This document shows positions 52,337 to 61,385 of a stretch of 64,000 nt of DNA, piece after piece. Each line of letters starts with the position of its first letter. Position 1 is the first letter of the stretch. The notes below the pieces were generated by a model, which did no database searches, was not told where the DNA came from, and was given only the letters and a program-made list of their open reading frames with translations. Both the position numbers and the translations under genes were made by a program. Origin of the DNA: Herpetosiphon gulosus (GTDB lineage Bacteria > Chloroflexota > Chloroflexia > Chloroflexales > Herpetosiphonaceae); contig NZ_BAABRU010000002.1 of the NCBI RefSeq assembly GCF_039545135.1, positions 62,001-126,000 on the forward strand, written 5' to 3'.

Positions 52337-52642
52337 TTAGAATAAGCCAGGAATATTCAAGCCGCCAGTGAGTGGCCCCATTTTGGCGTTTGAAAGCTCT
52401 TCGGCCTTCTTTGAGGCATCGTTAATTGCCAGCATCAGCAAGTCTTGCAGCATTTCAATTTCGTTGGGGTCAACCGCTTCTGGAGCGATAACGATGCTGA
52501 GAATTTCGCGGTGGCCGTTCATCTTAACTTCGATTACGCCGCCGCCAGCGCTGCCTTCGACCAAGGTTTTGCCCAAATCTTCTTGAGCTTGCATCAACTT
52601 CTTTTGCATTTGTTGCAATTGATTGAGCATTTTGCGATCCAT
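52337..52642 (-). CDS. ebfC: YbaB/EbfC nucleoid-associated protein
   Basis: 101 aa, standard length. The long first helix LNQLQQMQKKLMQAQEDLGK and the EVKMNGHREILSIVI strand pair identify the family, which forms DNA-binding tweezer dimers. It lies between dnaX and recR in the normal order, 83 bases after dnaX. Start ATG with AAAGGAG. Confidence 0.95.
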   Translation of the reverse strand: MDRKMLNQLQQMQKKLMQAQEDLGKTLVEGSAGGGVIEVKMNGHREILSIVIAPEAVDPNEIEMLQDLLMLAINDASKKAEELSNAKMGPLTGGLNIPGLF

Positions 52643-52725
52643 TATGAAACTCCTTTGTTGAATAGTGCTAGCCTAAAGCAGTGCAAGTATAAGAAATTCA
52701 ATCTAAATGTCAAAGTAGGCTTGGT

Positions 52726-54459
52726 TCAGCTGCCATCCTCTTGTACCCCGACAATGCGGGCATCGAAAATATTGCGGGCAGCCTTGACCACATGATCTTT
52801 CATGATCTCTTCGCGCTGGCGACGAGCATCACGGGCACGATTTTGCTGATCGCGGTTGGCTTCTTCGCCACGTACAAAAATCTGTCGATTCACGGCTTTG
52901 GCCAGTAAATCTTCGATCAAACGCCGTTGGGTTTGGTCGTCGAGTTGTTTGGTATGAAATGGCGAAGGCGTGCCGATCAGCAAGGTATTATCTTCGAGCG
53001 CCAATGGTTCGCAGCTTTTGAGCACCGCTTGCAAGCGCGGATTGTAGGGCTTGAGATCTTCGATCACTTGCAACCAAACCGCCTCAACCTCAGCCAGCAA
53101 AATTTCCGATTCAGCCAAGACGATATGTTGCTCGGCTTCGGGCATTGGTTGGACTGCTACGGCGGCAACTGGCACTGGGATTGGTTCAACAACTGGTGGT
53201 GGTTGCTCAACAATTGTTGGCTCAGCTTGGCGCGGAGCAACAACATTTGGTGCTGGGGTTTGACGTTGAACTGGCGCTGGCTCGGCTGGGCGTGGTGCAA
53301 CGGCTGGAGTCGGGCGTGGTGCTGGAGCCACCGTACCACGAACTGGGCTGGGTGCTGTCACCGCCACTGGTACTGGCACAACCAAGGCTTCAACGACCGC
53401 CATTTCCAAGGGCAATTGACCATAGGGCGTGGTACGCAATTGATGATCGAGGCTGCTGAAAATTTTGAGCCAAGCCAAAATCGCCGCCAAGGCAAGCTGT
53501 TGGCTATGGCTTTGCATCGTAGCCAAAACGTCGTGACCAACATCAAGCAAATCGGCGGCTCCACCCGATTTAAGCAACATCAGGCCTCGTAAATAGCTCA
53601 CCACATCGCGGGTAAACTGACGTAAATCAGCGCCTTGATCGGCAATCGTGTTGATCACGCTTAATGCTGCGGCTACATCTTCGGCGGCAAAGGCGGCTAC
53701 CAAGGTTTCCACCTCGTGAGAGGCAGTTGCCCCCAGTAAACTTTGCACCCGACTCAAGGGAATTTGCGGTTCGCCATAGCCCATCAACTGGTCGAGAATG
53801 CTCATGGCATCGCGCATCGAGCCAGTTGCCGCCCGTGCCACCGCCTCAGCCACGCCAGGCTCAAGGAAAACGCCTTCTTCGCCAGCGACCCATTCGAGGT
53901 GGGCAATCGTGTTGGCGATCGTATGACGATTGAACACAAAGCGCTGACAGCGTGAAAGAATCGTCGCTGGCACTTTATGAAATTCAGTTGTTGCTAAAAT
54001 AAACATAGCATGGTCGGGTGGTTCTTCGAGGGTTTTGAGCAACGCATTGAAGGCAGCGGTGCTCAACATATGCACTTCGTCAATCACATAAACTTTTTTG
54101 CGAAATTGGGTTGGGCGAAATTGGACTTTTTCGATGATTTCGCGGGCATCATCAACGCTGGTATGCGAGGCAGCGTCCATCTCAATCACGTCAACAGCGC
54201 GACCCTCGGCTATTGCGCGACAGGTGCTGCACTCGCCACAAGGCCGCAAACGCGGATCGTTTTGCTCACAATTGACCGCCTTGGAAAGAATCCGTGCGGC
54301 ACTGGTTTTGCCAACCCCGCGCGGCCCAGTAAATAAATAGGCATGGCCAATGCGATTGGCGGCAATGGCATTGCGCAAGGCTTGCACAATATGGCTTTGG
54401 CCCACCAAATCATCGAAGGTCTGCGACCGCCATTTTCGATATAACGCTTGCGACGACAT
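52726..54459 (-). CDS. dnaX: DNA polymerase III gamma/tau subunit
   Basis: 577 aa. The clamp-loader AAA+ core at 1-220 has Walker A GPRGVGKT near 46-53, a zinc module (C-x8-CGECSTC), Walker B DEVHML and the sensor SRC motif. The domain III collar follows, then a Pro/Val/Ala linker (about 365-450) and a C-terminal domain (about 460-577) for polymerase contacts. It loads the beta clamp. No frameshift site that would make a shorter gamma is convincing. First gene of dnaX-ebfC-recR. Confidence 0.95.
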   Translation of the reverse strand: MSSQALYRKWRSQTFDDLVGQSHIVQALRNAIAANRIGHAYLFTGPRGVGKTSAARILSKAVNCEQNDPRLRPCGECSTCRAIAEGRAVDVIEMDAASHTSVDDAREIIEKVQFRPTQFRKKVYVIDEVHMLSTAAFNALLKTLEEPPDHAMFILATTEFHKVPATILSRCQRFVFNRHTIANTIAHLEWVAGEEGVFLEPGVAEAVARAATGSMRDAMSILDQLMGYGEPQIPLSRVQSLLGATASHEVETLVAAFAAEDVAAALSVINTIADQGADLRQFTRDVVSYLRGLMLLKSGGAADLLDVGHDVLATMQSHSQQLALAAILAWLKIFSSLDHQLRTTPYGQLPLEMAVVEALVVPVPVAVTAPSPVRGTVAPAPRPTPAVAPRPAEPAPVQRQTPAPNVVAPRQAEPTIVEQPPPVVEPIPVPVAAVAVQPMPEAEQHIVLAESEILLAEVEAVWLQVIEDLKPYNPRLQAVLKSCEPLALEDNTLLIGTPSPFHTKQLDDQTQRRLIEDLLAKAVNRQIFVRGEEANRDQQNRARDARRQREEIMKDHVVKAARNIFDARIVGVQEDGS

Positions 54460-54512
54460 CTATACTCAACCCTTTTGAAACATCAGTCTCAATTATAGCA
54501 TGCTCACCGATT

Positions 54513-54680
54513 AGAACATAGCGCATCGAACAAAGAACATAGCGATCAGAGACTGGATTGAATCCACGAATTGCACGAATTCCACGAACTATATTCCGAT
54601 AGCCAATAGCCTTATCCTCTCAACCCCCTAATATCTGAATCCTGACCCATATGTTCTATGCGCTTTGTTCTATGTTCTTT
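54513..54680. repeat. Inverted AGAACATAG word repeat upstream of dnaX
   Basis: AGAACATAGCGCATCGAACA and, about 110 bases later, TGTTCTATGCGCTTTGTTCT. The arms are inverted copies. Between them lies an AATCCACGAATTGCACGAAT word array. I found no SRP RNA here. Confidence 0.75.
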
Positions 54681-54685
54681 ACCAA

Positions 54686-55351
54686 TCAAGGAAAGGCACT
54701 GGCCATGGTCACCAAACTGCCCAATAAAATCAGCAATAACGCCACGATATAGCCCAGCACGGCCAGATTGAAGGCCAAACCTCGGCCAACTTGATACCAC
54801 CGATACTGGTGTTGGGCTTTAGCAGCACGTTGAGTCCATTGCAAAATCTGGGGAATTTGGGGCATGGCTTGCGCAAAAAGCTGTTTGACTGCTAGCTCGG
54901 GTTGCGATACATCGACTTGGACTGAACCTAAGTGATGTTCTTCAACATATTCGCCTGGAGCCAACCACTCGCCAGTTTTGGCATCGCCAACGAAGCGGTT
55001 GCGATAGCGCACCGCTCGGCAAAACAAACGAAATTCAATCGTATTGGCGTTAATCGCAATCACAAATGTGCCGATTAATGGCCTTAGCGCAAAAACTTTG
55101 GTGGTGAGATGATCGCGCACAACGATTGGTACAATCACCGAATAGCGATCAGCCTGAATTTTGGCATGGGGAATTTCGGTGCAATGCTCTAGCTGAACTG
55201 AGCCTAAGGCTTGCATAAAGTGGGGTAATTGCAGCTCGATTAATGGGCGCACAATGCGGGCGGTGGCACGGCTATGCAGATCGCTCTCAGTTTGGCGAAT
55301 GCGCTCGATCTGCTGCTCTAAACGCCAGCGTAAAATCCGTGCTCGTTCCAT
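54686..55351 (-). CDS. Orphan C-terminally anchored protein
   Basis: 221 aa. AGGTGG lies 6 bases before this ATG. The first 30 residues are a basic helix (ERARILRWRLEQQIERIRQ), the middle is a mixed alpha/beta domain, and a Gly/Leu-rich helix at about 192-214 ends the protein, so it is probably a tail-anchored membrane protein with the bulk in the cytoplasm. Family not recognised. It is probably translated with the DUF4013 gene, which ends 27 bases upstream. Confidence 0.65.
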   Translation of the reverse strand: MERARILRWRLEQQIERIRQTESDLHSRATARIVRPLIELQLPHFMQALGSVQLEHCTEIPHAKIQADRYSVIVPIVVRDHLTTKVFALRPLIGTFVIAINANTIEFRLFCRAVRYRNRFVGDAKTGEWLAPGEYVEEHHLGSVQVDVSQPELAVKQLFAQAMPQIPQILQWTQRAAKAQHQYRWYQVGRGLAFNLAVLGYIVALLLILLGSLVTMASAFP

Positions 55352-55378
55352 AGCAACCACCTAGTTGATGGAAGTTTG

Positions 55379-56134
55379 CTAGCTGATAGCTCGTTTACGG
55401 TCAGCTAAACGCTGCTCGATCTCTCGATCTGCAACAATTTGGTCGGCCTCAAAATAGACTTGAGCCACAATCAACCAAGCCCAAAACAGACAGCTCATCA
55501 ACAGCCATAAGGCTGCTAGCAGCCACCACACCGCCACTGCCGGAATATGGGTCAATTGCCAGAGCCACCAACCAGCTCCCAGTGCCGGTAGATATACTGG
55601 CAGGGTCACTAACCGCGCACTGAAATAGATCCAACGGCCATTGCTGCCAAGCGCTCGCCGAAAACTGGCTCGTCCCAAGGCTTTTTCAACGGCCCCATCG
55701 CGGGCAAAAAAAAGCTTGCTGACTGGCGAGAAACTGCCCAAGAAACTAACCCCAAACAGCGTGCCAAAAATTATCAATGTTACGCTAGTGGCAATGCTGT
55801 TGTTGCCGCCCACGATAAACGGCAGAATCGCACAAAACAGAAACGTCGCGGCAACCAGCTGCGGGAAAATAAAATAAACAAAATCCATCACGGTTGCCAA
55901 CAAGCCCATCACCGCTTTATCGCCAAATTGTCGCCACGCAGGCAAGGGCAGCCGATAACCGCGCGAGCTATTATCAAGATGCTCAATTACCAAGCCTTGA
56001 GGCCAAATTACCCCAAACATGCTTGAACCAAGCAAGCCACCAAGCGCAACTTTGGGCAACCACATACGGTCGCTCCAAACAATTCGCAGGGCGTTTTGTA
56101 ATGCTCGCAATGGCTGAAATCGTTCGCCTGCCAC
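55379..56134 (-). CDS. DUF4013-type membrane protein
   Basis: 251 aa. GTG start after GAGGGGGAAAC. About six hydrophobic segments; RGYRLPLPAWRQFGDKAVMGLL near 57-78 is the typical DUF4013 opening loop. No function is assigned to this family. The cinA gene ends 14 bases before it on the same strand, so cinA, this gene and the anchored orphan form one transcript. Confidence 0.78.
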   Translation of the reverse strand: MAGERFQPLRALQNALRIVWSDRMWLPKVALGGLLGSSMFGVIWPQGLVIEHLDNSSRGYRLPLPAWRQFGDKAVMGLLATVMDFVYFIFPQLVAATFLFCAILPFIVGGNNSIATSVTLIIFGTLFGVSFLGSFSPVSKLFFARDGAVEKALGRASFRRALGSNGRWIYFSARLVTLPVYLPALGAGWWLWQLTHIPAVAVWWLLAALWLLMSCLFWAWLIVAQVYFEADQIVADREIEQRLADRKRAIS

Positions 56135-56148
56135 GTTTCCCCCTCGTG

Positions 56149-57327
56149 CTATGCTTCCAAGCTGCGTCGAATGAGATCAAGCGCAGCAGTGGCGATAAAG
56201 CCCAAAGCATCGTCACTTTTTAATTCAACTCGGCGGGTAAAGCTACGTTGCAAATCTTTGCCAACCAGCACAATGCAGACATCGGTAAAGCCATCGGCTC
56301 CAACTTGAGCTGGCACAGCGGCAATTCCATAGCTGGCCTGCCAATTGTTGCGCACAGTGTTGGCCCCAGCAATTGCCAACGATTCAGCAGCATCGCGATC
56401 AACCGCTTGATCGAGCGGATGAATCGTCACGCCACGCAAGGCTTGAACTAGATCTGGTTTGGCTGAACGCAAAGCATTGTAGATTGGTGCACCGCGTAAG
56501 CCTTCATAAATTGCCACACTAGCCGAACGATTGGTCAAACGCCGCAGTACATGTGCCGCCAAGCCATCACGATCCATCAAAAAGCGCTCAAGCCGCCGCT
56601 CCACTTCTGCCGCACAAGCCTCAATATCAGCCTCAACTTGGGCTGGATCTTCGCCTTGAGCCGAGATTCGCACTTCGTATTGGGCGGCTTTGGCCGAAAT
56701 GCCAACCGTTGGATAGGATGCTTGCATCAAATCGGCAATAATTTCGCCAGCCTCGGCCTCGCTTGTGCCGCTGAGCCAAATCGAGCGCACCAACAAGACT
56801 GATTTTAGCTCGCGCTCGTTGCGCAAAAATGGCAGCAACTCAGTTTCAACCAAAAACTTCATCTCGCTGGGCACGCCTGGAAACACCATCAGCGCCCGTG
56901 AGCCTTCATCGATGATGAATGAGGGTGCTGTGCCCCGAGCGTTGGGCACTGGTCGAGCGCCCATCGGCACAAAGGCTTGCTGGCGGTTGCTCTCGCTCAT
57001 TGTGCGGCCAAACGAACGAAAGCGAGCAGCGATGCCATCGAACAGATCTTGGTGGAATTCCAAGGGCCGTTGAGTTGCTTGGGCCACGGCTTCGCGCGTC
57101 AGATCGTCGGCAGTTGGGCCAAGTCCGCCTGTGCATAACACCAATGGGCTACGTTGCCAGGCCGCCGCGATCACCTCGGTGATTGCGCCAATATCATCGG
57201 CGACTAAGGTGACACGTTGCACCTCGACCCCAACTGTGGCCAAGGTACGAGCCAACCAAGCGCTATTGGTATCGACGGTTGTGCCAAGGGTCAGTTCAGT
57301 GCCGATGGCAATTAATTCAGCTTGCAT
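56149..57327 (-). CDS. cinA: CinA-family protein with degenerate amidase domain
   Basis: 392 aa. The N-terminal molybdopterin-binding-like domain (1-170) is intact: IAIGTELTLGTTVDTNS and LVLCTGGLGPTADDLTREA. The C-terminal domain (about 245-392), which in active CinA deamidates NMN with the AESCTGG serine, reads VAIYEGLRGAPIYNAL at that position. The nucleophile and the later TGIAGPxGG motif are not found, so NMN amidase activity is doubtful. It is first in a three-gene leftward unit. Confidence 0.88.
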   Translation of the reverse strand: MQAELIAIGTELTLGTTVDTNSAWLARTLATVGVEVQRVTLVADDIGAITEVIAAAWQRSPLVLCTGGLGPTADDLTREAVAQATQRPLEFHQDLFDGIAARFRSFGRTMSESNRQQAFVPMGARPVPNARGTAPSFIIDEGSRALMVFPGVPSEMKFLVETELLPFLRNERELKSVLLVRSIWLSGTSEAEAGEIIADLMQASYPTVGISAKAAQYEVRISAQGEDPAQVEADIEACAAEVERRLERFLMDRDGLAAHVLRRLTNRSASVAIYEGLRGAPIYNALRSAKPDLVQALRGVTIHPLDQAVDRDAAESLAIAGANTVRNNWQASYGIAAVPAQVGADGFTDVCIVLVGKDLQRSFTRRVELKSDDALGFIATAALDLIRRSLEA

Positions 57328-57338
57328 TGTGCTACTCG

Positions 57339-57560
57339 CTAGGCAATCGTCGTTTGATCAGGGGCGGGCACACGTTCGTGGAATTCAGTCCATAGTTCTT
57401 TTTCACGTTGAGCAATCGCCGCCTTGGCCGAATCGAGCGCACCTTTAACGCTAACTTGCAGCGAACCGAGCGCACCTTCTTCTTCGTCGCGGTTGTTGAG
57501 CACATACGAGGCTGCCAAGCCAGCACCAATGCCAACAATCAGGCCAAACACAAATTTCAT
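57339..57560 (-). CDS. YtxH-like small membrane protein
   Basis: 73 aa. GAGGA lies 8 bases before this ATG; the TTG further upstream is part of that site. One membrane helix at 2-20 (FVFGLIVGIGAGLAASYVL), then a charged amphipathic helix to the end. YtxH-type proteins are often stress- or envelope-related in Gram-positives. It is 11 bases upstream of cinA. Confidence 0.8.
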   Translation of the reverse strand: MKFVFGLIVGIGAGLAASYVLNNRDEEEGALGSLQVSVKGALDSAKAAIAQREKELWTEFHERVPAPDQTTIA

Positions 57561-57629
57561 GAGCGTTTTCCTCAAACTAGCAGAGTAATTCTGGCGATAT
57601 TATACGGTGGAATGAGGCTTAAAACAATG

Positions 57630-57647
57630 CAGCGCCCGAAGGCGCTG
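57630..57647 (-). terminator. Terminator after tRNA-Gly with UUCG loop
   Basis: On the minus strand CAGCGCC-TTCG-GGCGCTG, a 7 bp stem with the extra-stable UUCG tetraloop, then CATTGTTTT. It lies 7 bases beyond the encoded CCA. Confidence 0.8.
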
Positions 57648-57653
57648 ATCGTG

Positions 57654-57729
<76 letters not shown>

Positions 57730-57746
57730 GATTTAGTTGTGAGGAG

Positions 57747-57830
57747 TGGTGGGGACGGAGAGACTCGAACTCTCACGTCTAGGACACTTGCTCCTAAGGC
57801 AAGCGCGTCTGCCAATTCCGCCACGTCCCC
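57747..57830 (-). tRNA. tRNA-Leu (anticodon TAG)
   Basis: Type II tRNA with acceptor GGGGACG/CGTCCCC, anticodon arm CTTGCCTTAGGAGCAAG giving TAG, a long variable arm, GTTCGAGTC T loop and an encoded CCA. It lies 17 bases upstream of tRNA-Gly, with which it is co-transcribed. Confidence 0.97.
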
Positions 57831-57925
57831 GTAGCGAGGAAGAGTATAGCATAGCTGTTGCAAAATTGCAAATAGGATATTTCCTCGTCCTAATTCCTCT
57901 CTCACAAAGCGAAGGTTCGAATATC

Positions 57926-58035
57926 ATGCCCTCACCCCCTAGCCCCTCTCCCGCCCGCGAGGCGAGGGGGAAATCCTTGATCATGATCATTGGATCTCCC
58001 CTCGCTCACCGCAGTGGGAGAGGGGTCGGGGGTGG
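57926..58035. repeat. Palindromic family A repeat
   Basis: CATGCCCTCACCCCCTAGCC, CCGCCCGCGAGGCGAGGGGG, variable centre, then GCAGTGGGAGAGGGGTCGGG. Opposite orientation to the copy at 8.98 kb. Confidence 0.85.
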
Positions 58036-58043
58036 GAGATTTG

Positions 58044-60020
58044 TTACTCAATCTCGACAGTGCCCAATTCGATGTAGTTGGCTCCATGTTGGGCGGTGCT
58101 GGCTGTCATGGGCAAGCGTTGAGCTTCAATGTCAGTAATCGTTGGATCATACCAGCCGAGCACGACCAAATATTGGCCTTTGGCGAGATTTTTGGGCAAG
58201 GGCACGGCCACTTGATCATGAATCGCTTGGTTGGCTTGCCAGCGGCTGGTTGGTAGTCCACCATTCAGCGGCATGGTATCAACTTGGGCGGCAACTGGTG
58301 CACCCAACGCTGGCACTAAATGAATAAATAAACGGTAATCTTTGGCTAAAACGCTGTTAGTGCGCCACGCCAATTGCACTGGCAACGTGCCACCAGCTTG
58401 ATAACCATCGGCCCAGGCTTGAAATTGGTAGCCTTCAAGTTGCAACGTATGATCCCACGTGGCAGTCGCTGAGTTGGGAATTGACCATGTGCCTACCAGC
58501 GCCAAATTCTCGACTTGCATTGGCCGTGGAAAGCTCTGACACAAAATCCGCAGCGCATTAAATTCCCAATAGGGCAAATCGGTGCAACGCCATTTATCAT
58601 TTAAATCAGCAGTCAGAAAATTAATCCCAACTTTGCCCATATCATCTTGGGGATATTGCGGGTTGGGCGGATCGATCGCCTTGGCATTTTCAGGCGCAAT
58701 CAGCAGCCAGCCACGGCGTTGGCCCGCCAATAACGCGGCATAATCATTATCAAACTCGCCTTGATCATAGCCAATCGCGCCGATTCGCCCAAATCCACGC
58801 GCAATAGGCAACGCATCGGGCGTAACGCGGCTGGCATAGTATTGATACAAAGTTGCAATATAGGGCGGTTGTACAATCACGACATCATCAGGGGCGACAT
58901 GCTCAGCCAGGGTTTGCACCGCGCCACGATAATCTTCCTTGACCGCGTTGCCGCTCCAAATGCCATAGGGCTGCTGAAACACCAACCAAGCACTTAACCC
59001 TGTGATCGCCACGATGCTGCCGACATTCAACCAGCGTTGTTGGGTCATGCCCGCCAAACCGAAGGCCAACATCAAGCAAAAAAGCGGTAAGCTGAAACTG
59101 AGGTAACGTGGCTCGTAGAGCGGCGAGCCTACTGCTAACACCGCCAAAAAGAGTAGCGTGGGCAAAAGCCACAAACTTAAAATAATGTTTCGCCGTGGAT
59201 GGCTCCATGTCAGCCATAAACCGCTGGCAAGTGCTAAACCCACAGGCAACAAACGCCAGGTTAAATCGCTGCTCGAACGGTCAAAACTGAGGCGGCCAAG
59301 CAAAAGCCACGCCGCTTGGAACACCCCAATTGTGCGGCCAATCGGCGGCGCATTCGGGTCTTGACGCAGGCCAAAACGAATTCCAACCATAAAACCAAGC
59401 GTGAGCAAGCCGAATCCGAGCCAAAGCCATTTGTGCCAAACTGATTGCCTGAAATGCAACACCAACACCAACACTTGACCGAGCACTTGCAACAAGGCCA
59501 AACGGTGCAAGCTCAGACAGAGCACCACACTAACAAACCACAGCCAAACCTGCTTCGGCTTGGGTTGATCAAGCAGATCGAGCAATGCCAGATTCGACCA
59601 AAGCACCGCCGCCATCAACATGCTATAAACTTTGGCATCTTGGCTTTGCCATAAGCCAAATGGATTGATCGCTAACAGACCAGCCGCAACCCAAGCCACC
59701 GTGGGTGTACTCAAACGCCGCGCCAAATGATAGAGCAATACTACCGCCAGCGCTCCAACAAGCGCCGAAGGCGCACGCAAGGCTAGCTCGCTATCGCCGA
59801 ACAAGCTCGTCCAAGCCTTCATCAGCAAATGATAAAGCGGGTAACTTTGGCGTGGGCTAAACAGATCGCCGAATAAGCTGGGCCAAGAACGGCCAGTAGC
59901 CTCGCTCCATGTACCGCCTTCATCGAGCCATAAACTTTGGCTGCTCAGGCGGAAAAAGCGTAAAGCCAGTGCGATGATCAAAAGGCCAAAGCTGAGGCTG
60001 CGAGTGGGATGTTTAGGCAT
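58044..60020 (-). CDS. GT39/ArnT-like membrane glycosyltransferase
   Basis: 658 aa from this ATG; a TTG eight codons upstream is possible but less likely. The signature SLWLDEGGTWSEATG near 30-44 (the catalytic DE of PMT-like GT-C enzymes), then RAPSALVGALAVVLLYHLARRL. About ten to twelve membrane segments to about 390, followed by a soluble C-terminal domain (about 420-658) of unknown type. It would transfer a sugar from a lipid carrier; the acceptor is unknown. It stands alone. Confidence 0.85.
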   Translation of the reverse strand: MPKHPTRSLSFGLLIIALALRFFRLSSQSLWLDEGGTWSEATGRSWPSLFGDLFSPRQSYPLYHLLMKAWTSLFGDSELALRAPSALVGALAVVLLYHLARRLSTPTVAWVAAGLLAINPFGLWQSQDAKVYSMLMAAVLWSNLALLDLLDQPKPKQVWLWFVSVVLCLSLHRLALLQVLGQVLVLVLHFRQSVWHKWLWLGFGLLTLGFMVGIRFGLRQDPNAPPIGRTIGVFQAAWLLLGRLSFDRSSSDLTWRLLPVGLALASGLWLTWSHPRRNIILSLWLLPTLLFLAVLAVGSPLYEPRYLSFSLPLFCLMLAFGLAGMTQQRWLNVGSIVAITGLSAWLVFQQPYGIWSGNAVKEDYRGAVQTLAEHVAPDDVVIVQPPYIATLYQYYASRVTPDALPIARGFGRIGAIGYDQGEFDNDYAALLAGQRRGWLLIAPENAKAIDPPNPQYPQDDMGKVGINFLTADLNDKWRCTDLPYWEFNALRILCQSFPRPMQVENLALVGTWSIPNSATATWDHTLQLEGYQFQAWADGYQAGGTLPVQLAWRTNSVLAKDYRLFIHLVPALGAPVAAQVDTMPLNGGLPTSRWQANQAIHDQVAVPLPKNLAKGQYLVVLGWYDPTITDIEAQRLPMTASTAQHGANYIELGTVEIE

Positions 60021-60064
60021 AAGCTGCTCGATAATCTTTAACAAATATAAATGGCCTGAACAGC

Positions 60065-60095
60065 AAAAAGCACCAAGCCAGCTAGCTCAGTGCTT
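60065..60095 (-). terminator. Terminator after the STAS gene
   Basis: On the minus strand AGCAC ... GTGCT with an inner GCTAGC helix, then a T run TTTTTG. Confidence 0.6.
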
Positions 60096-60119
60096 AATTG
60101 AGGGCGGTGAACAAGCTAC

Positions 60120-60461
60120 TTAGGCGCTCAGTTGCTCGATGCCGCTTGCTTCGTCGTCGGCGATCGTAAACAGCGTATCGAAGCGGGTTTTGCGGAAAAC
60201 CTCAGCAATTTGGGTTTGTAAGCCAAACAGCATCAAATTTTGCCCGCGATTTTGCTGATCTTTCAAATTCATCATGAGCATGCGCAAGGCCAAGCTTGCA
60301 GCAAAATCGACTTTGCTCACATCGACCAACACAGGCCCATTGTGATCGGCAATCGATTGAGCGAATGGTTCTTCGAGCTCACGAACCGCCGCAGCGTCCA
60401 TGCGAGCAGGCAAACGCACGATCAAGACCTTACCATTGGTTTCTTGGATCAGTTCAGCCAT
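60120..60461 (-). CDS. STAS-domain anti-sigma antagonist-like protein
   Basis: 113 aa. Full STAS fold: LIVRLPARMDAAAVRELEEPF, LVDVSKVDFAASLALRML, LMLFGLQTQIAEVFRKTRF. The conserved phospho-acceptor position, normally Ser in DSSGLG, appears as DFAASLAL, with a Ser at the right place, so phosphorylation by a kinase is possible. No anti-sigma kinase gene is adjacent. GGGAG precedes the ATG. Confidence 0.88.
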   Translation of the reverse strand: MAELIQETNGKVLIVRLPARMDAAAVRELEEPFAQSIADHNGPVLVDVSKVDFAASLALRMLMMNLKDQQNRGQNLMLFGLQTQIAEVFRKTRFDTLFTIADDEASGIEQLSA

Positions 60462-60658
60462 ACGAAATCTCCCTATAGTTGTCGTTCAAAAGACAGCAGG
60501 AAACAAGCGGTATTATACACTGAAGCGCTAGCCAAGCCCAGAGGGATTAGATTAAATGGCGTTTTTGGGCTTGTTAATGGCACATTGACGCTTTTTTCAG
60601 CGGGCTTTATAATGCTTAGCGCTTAATGCAACTTCACTTCTTCGCAGGAGGCTGCTCG

Positions 60659-61156
60659 GTGTACTTTACACAAAACGATCCTCAGATTCTTTTCCCTTCG
60701 TGGGTAGCAGGTTTGTTGGTTATTTGGATTGCGGTTTTAGTGGGTGCAATTTTTTGGCTGCGCTCGCTGCCACCCAAAAATCCGGCGCGTTTGGCGTTTC
60801 GCAAGCGCACCAGCAACGGCCTGTTGATCATCGCCGGGATTGGGATCGTGCAGTTTCTGGCGCGTTGGCTGAAGATCGACGTAGTTGAGTGGCGCTTGTG
60901 GGGCTATGTTTTATTTGTCGCATTGATTGGTTTCGGGCTGTATTCATGGCAATATGCTCGTTCGACCTTGCCTGCGTTGGTTTCGCAAACCGGCAAAGTT
61001 AAATCCAATTATGCTAAGAGCCGCGCTGCTGCTGCCGGTAGCAATGCCAAGGCCAGTGCTGATGGTGTCGCAAGCGAACCTGCTGCACCACGCGAACCCA
61101 AGCCAATTGCAACCACTGGCCGTCGTGAAGCACGCCGCTCCAAGAAACGTAAATAA
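60659..61156 (+). CDS. Small three-helix membrane protein with basic tail
   Basis: 165 aa. I choose the GTG that follows AGGAGG by 7 bases; the ATG 33 bases upstream has no ribosome binding site. Helices near 14-34, 50-66 and 75-94, then a Lys/Arg/Ala-rich tail ending SKKRK, likely cytoplasmic and able to touch nucleic acid or lipid. Family not recognised. It is upstream of rsmA by 230 bases with a terminator in between, so it is not co-transcribed. Confidence 0.68.
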   Translation: MYFTQNDPQILFPSWVAGLLVIWIAVLVGAIFWLRSLPPKNPARLAFRKRTSNGLLIIAGIGIVQFLARWLKIDVVEWRLWGYVLFVALIGFGLYSWQYARSTLPALVSQTGKVKSNYAKSRAAAAGSNAKASADGVASEPAAPREPKPIATTGRREARRSKKRK

Positions 61157-61178
61157 TTCGCTCAGTTGGTAACAATTA

Positions 61179-61212
61179 AACACTGGCTCTGCTTTGCAGG
61201 CTGGTGTTTTTG
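61179..61212 (+). terminator. Terminator after the three-helix membrane protein
   Basis: AACACTGGC and GCTGGTGTT form a 9 bp stem with G-T pairs and a 12-base loop, followed by TTTGTTGTTT. Confidence 0.75.
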
Positions 61213-61227
61213 TTGTTTAGACTGGTT

Positions 61228-61335
61228 CCCTCACCCCCTTGCCCCCTCTCCCGCCCGCGAGGGGAATCCCTTAATCATGAAGTTTGGAACGCCCCTCGCC
61301 CGCCGTAATGGGAAAGGGGTGGGGGTGAGGGCATG
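61228..61335. repeat. Palindromic family A repeat
   Basis: CCCTCACCCCCTTGCCCCCT, CCGCCCGCGAGGGGAATCCC, then CGTAATGGGAAAGGGGTGGG and TGAGGGCATG. A good copy in the rsmA upstream gap. Confidence 0.8.
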
Positions 61336-61385
61336 TTACACCCAACAAGAAACAGGTATACTACTACTCTACTTAAGGAGTAATA

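Noticed and set aside
52927-53592. 221-codon frame on the plus strand inside dnaX
   Set aside because: It is rich in Trp, His and Gln, has no ribosome binding site and lies opposite a clear gene.
54088-54095. Programmed frameshift site (AAAAAAG) in dnaX
   Set aside because: The run is in the wrong phase (codons AAA AAA GTT) and lies early in the ATPase domain, not at the end of the clamp-loader core where gamma is made.
54460-54690. SRP RNA gene upstream of dnaX
   Set aside because: The gap consists of inverted word repeats with no SRP Alu or GGAA-tetraloop domain.
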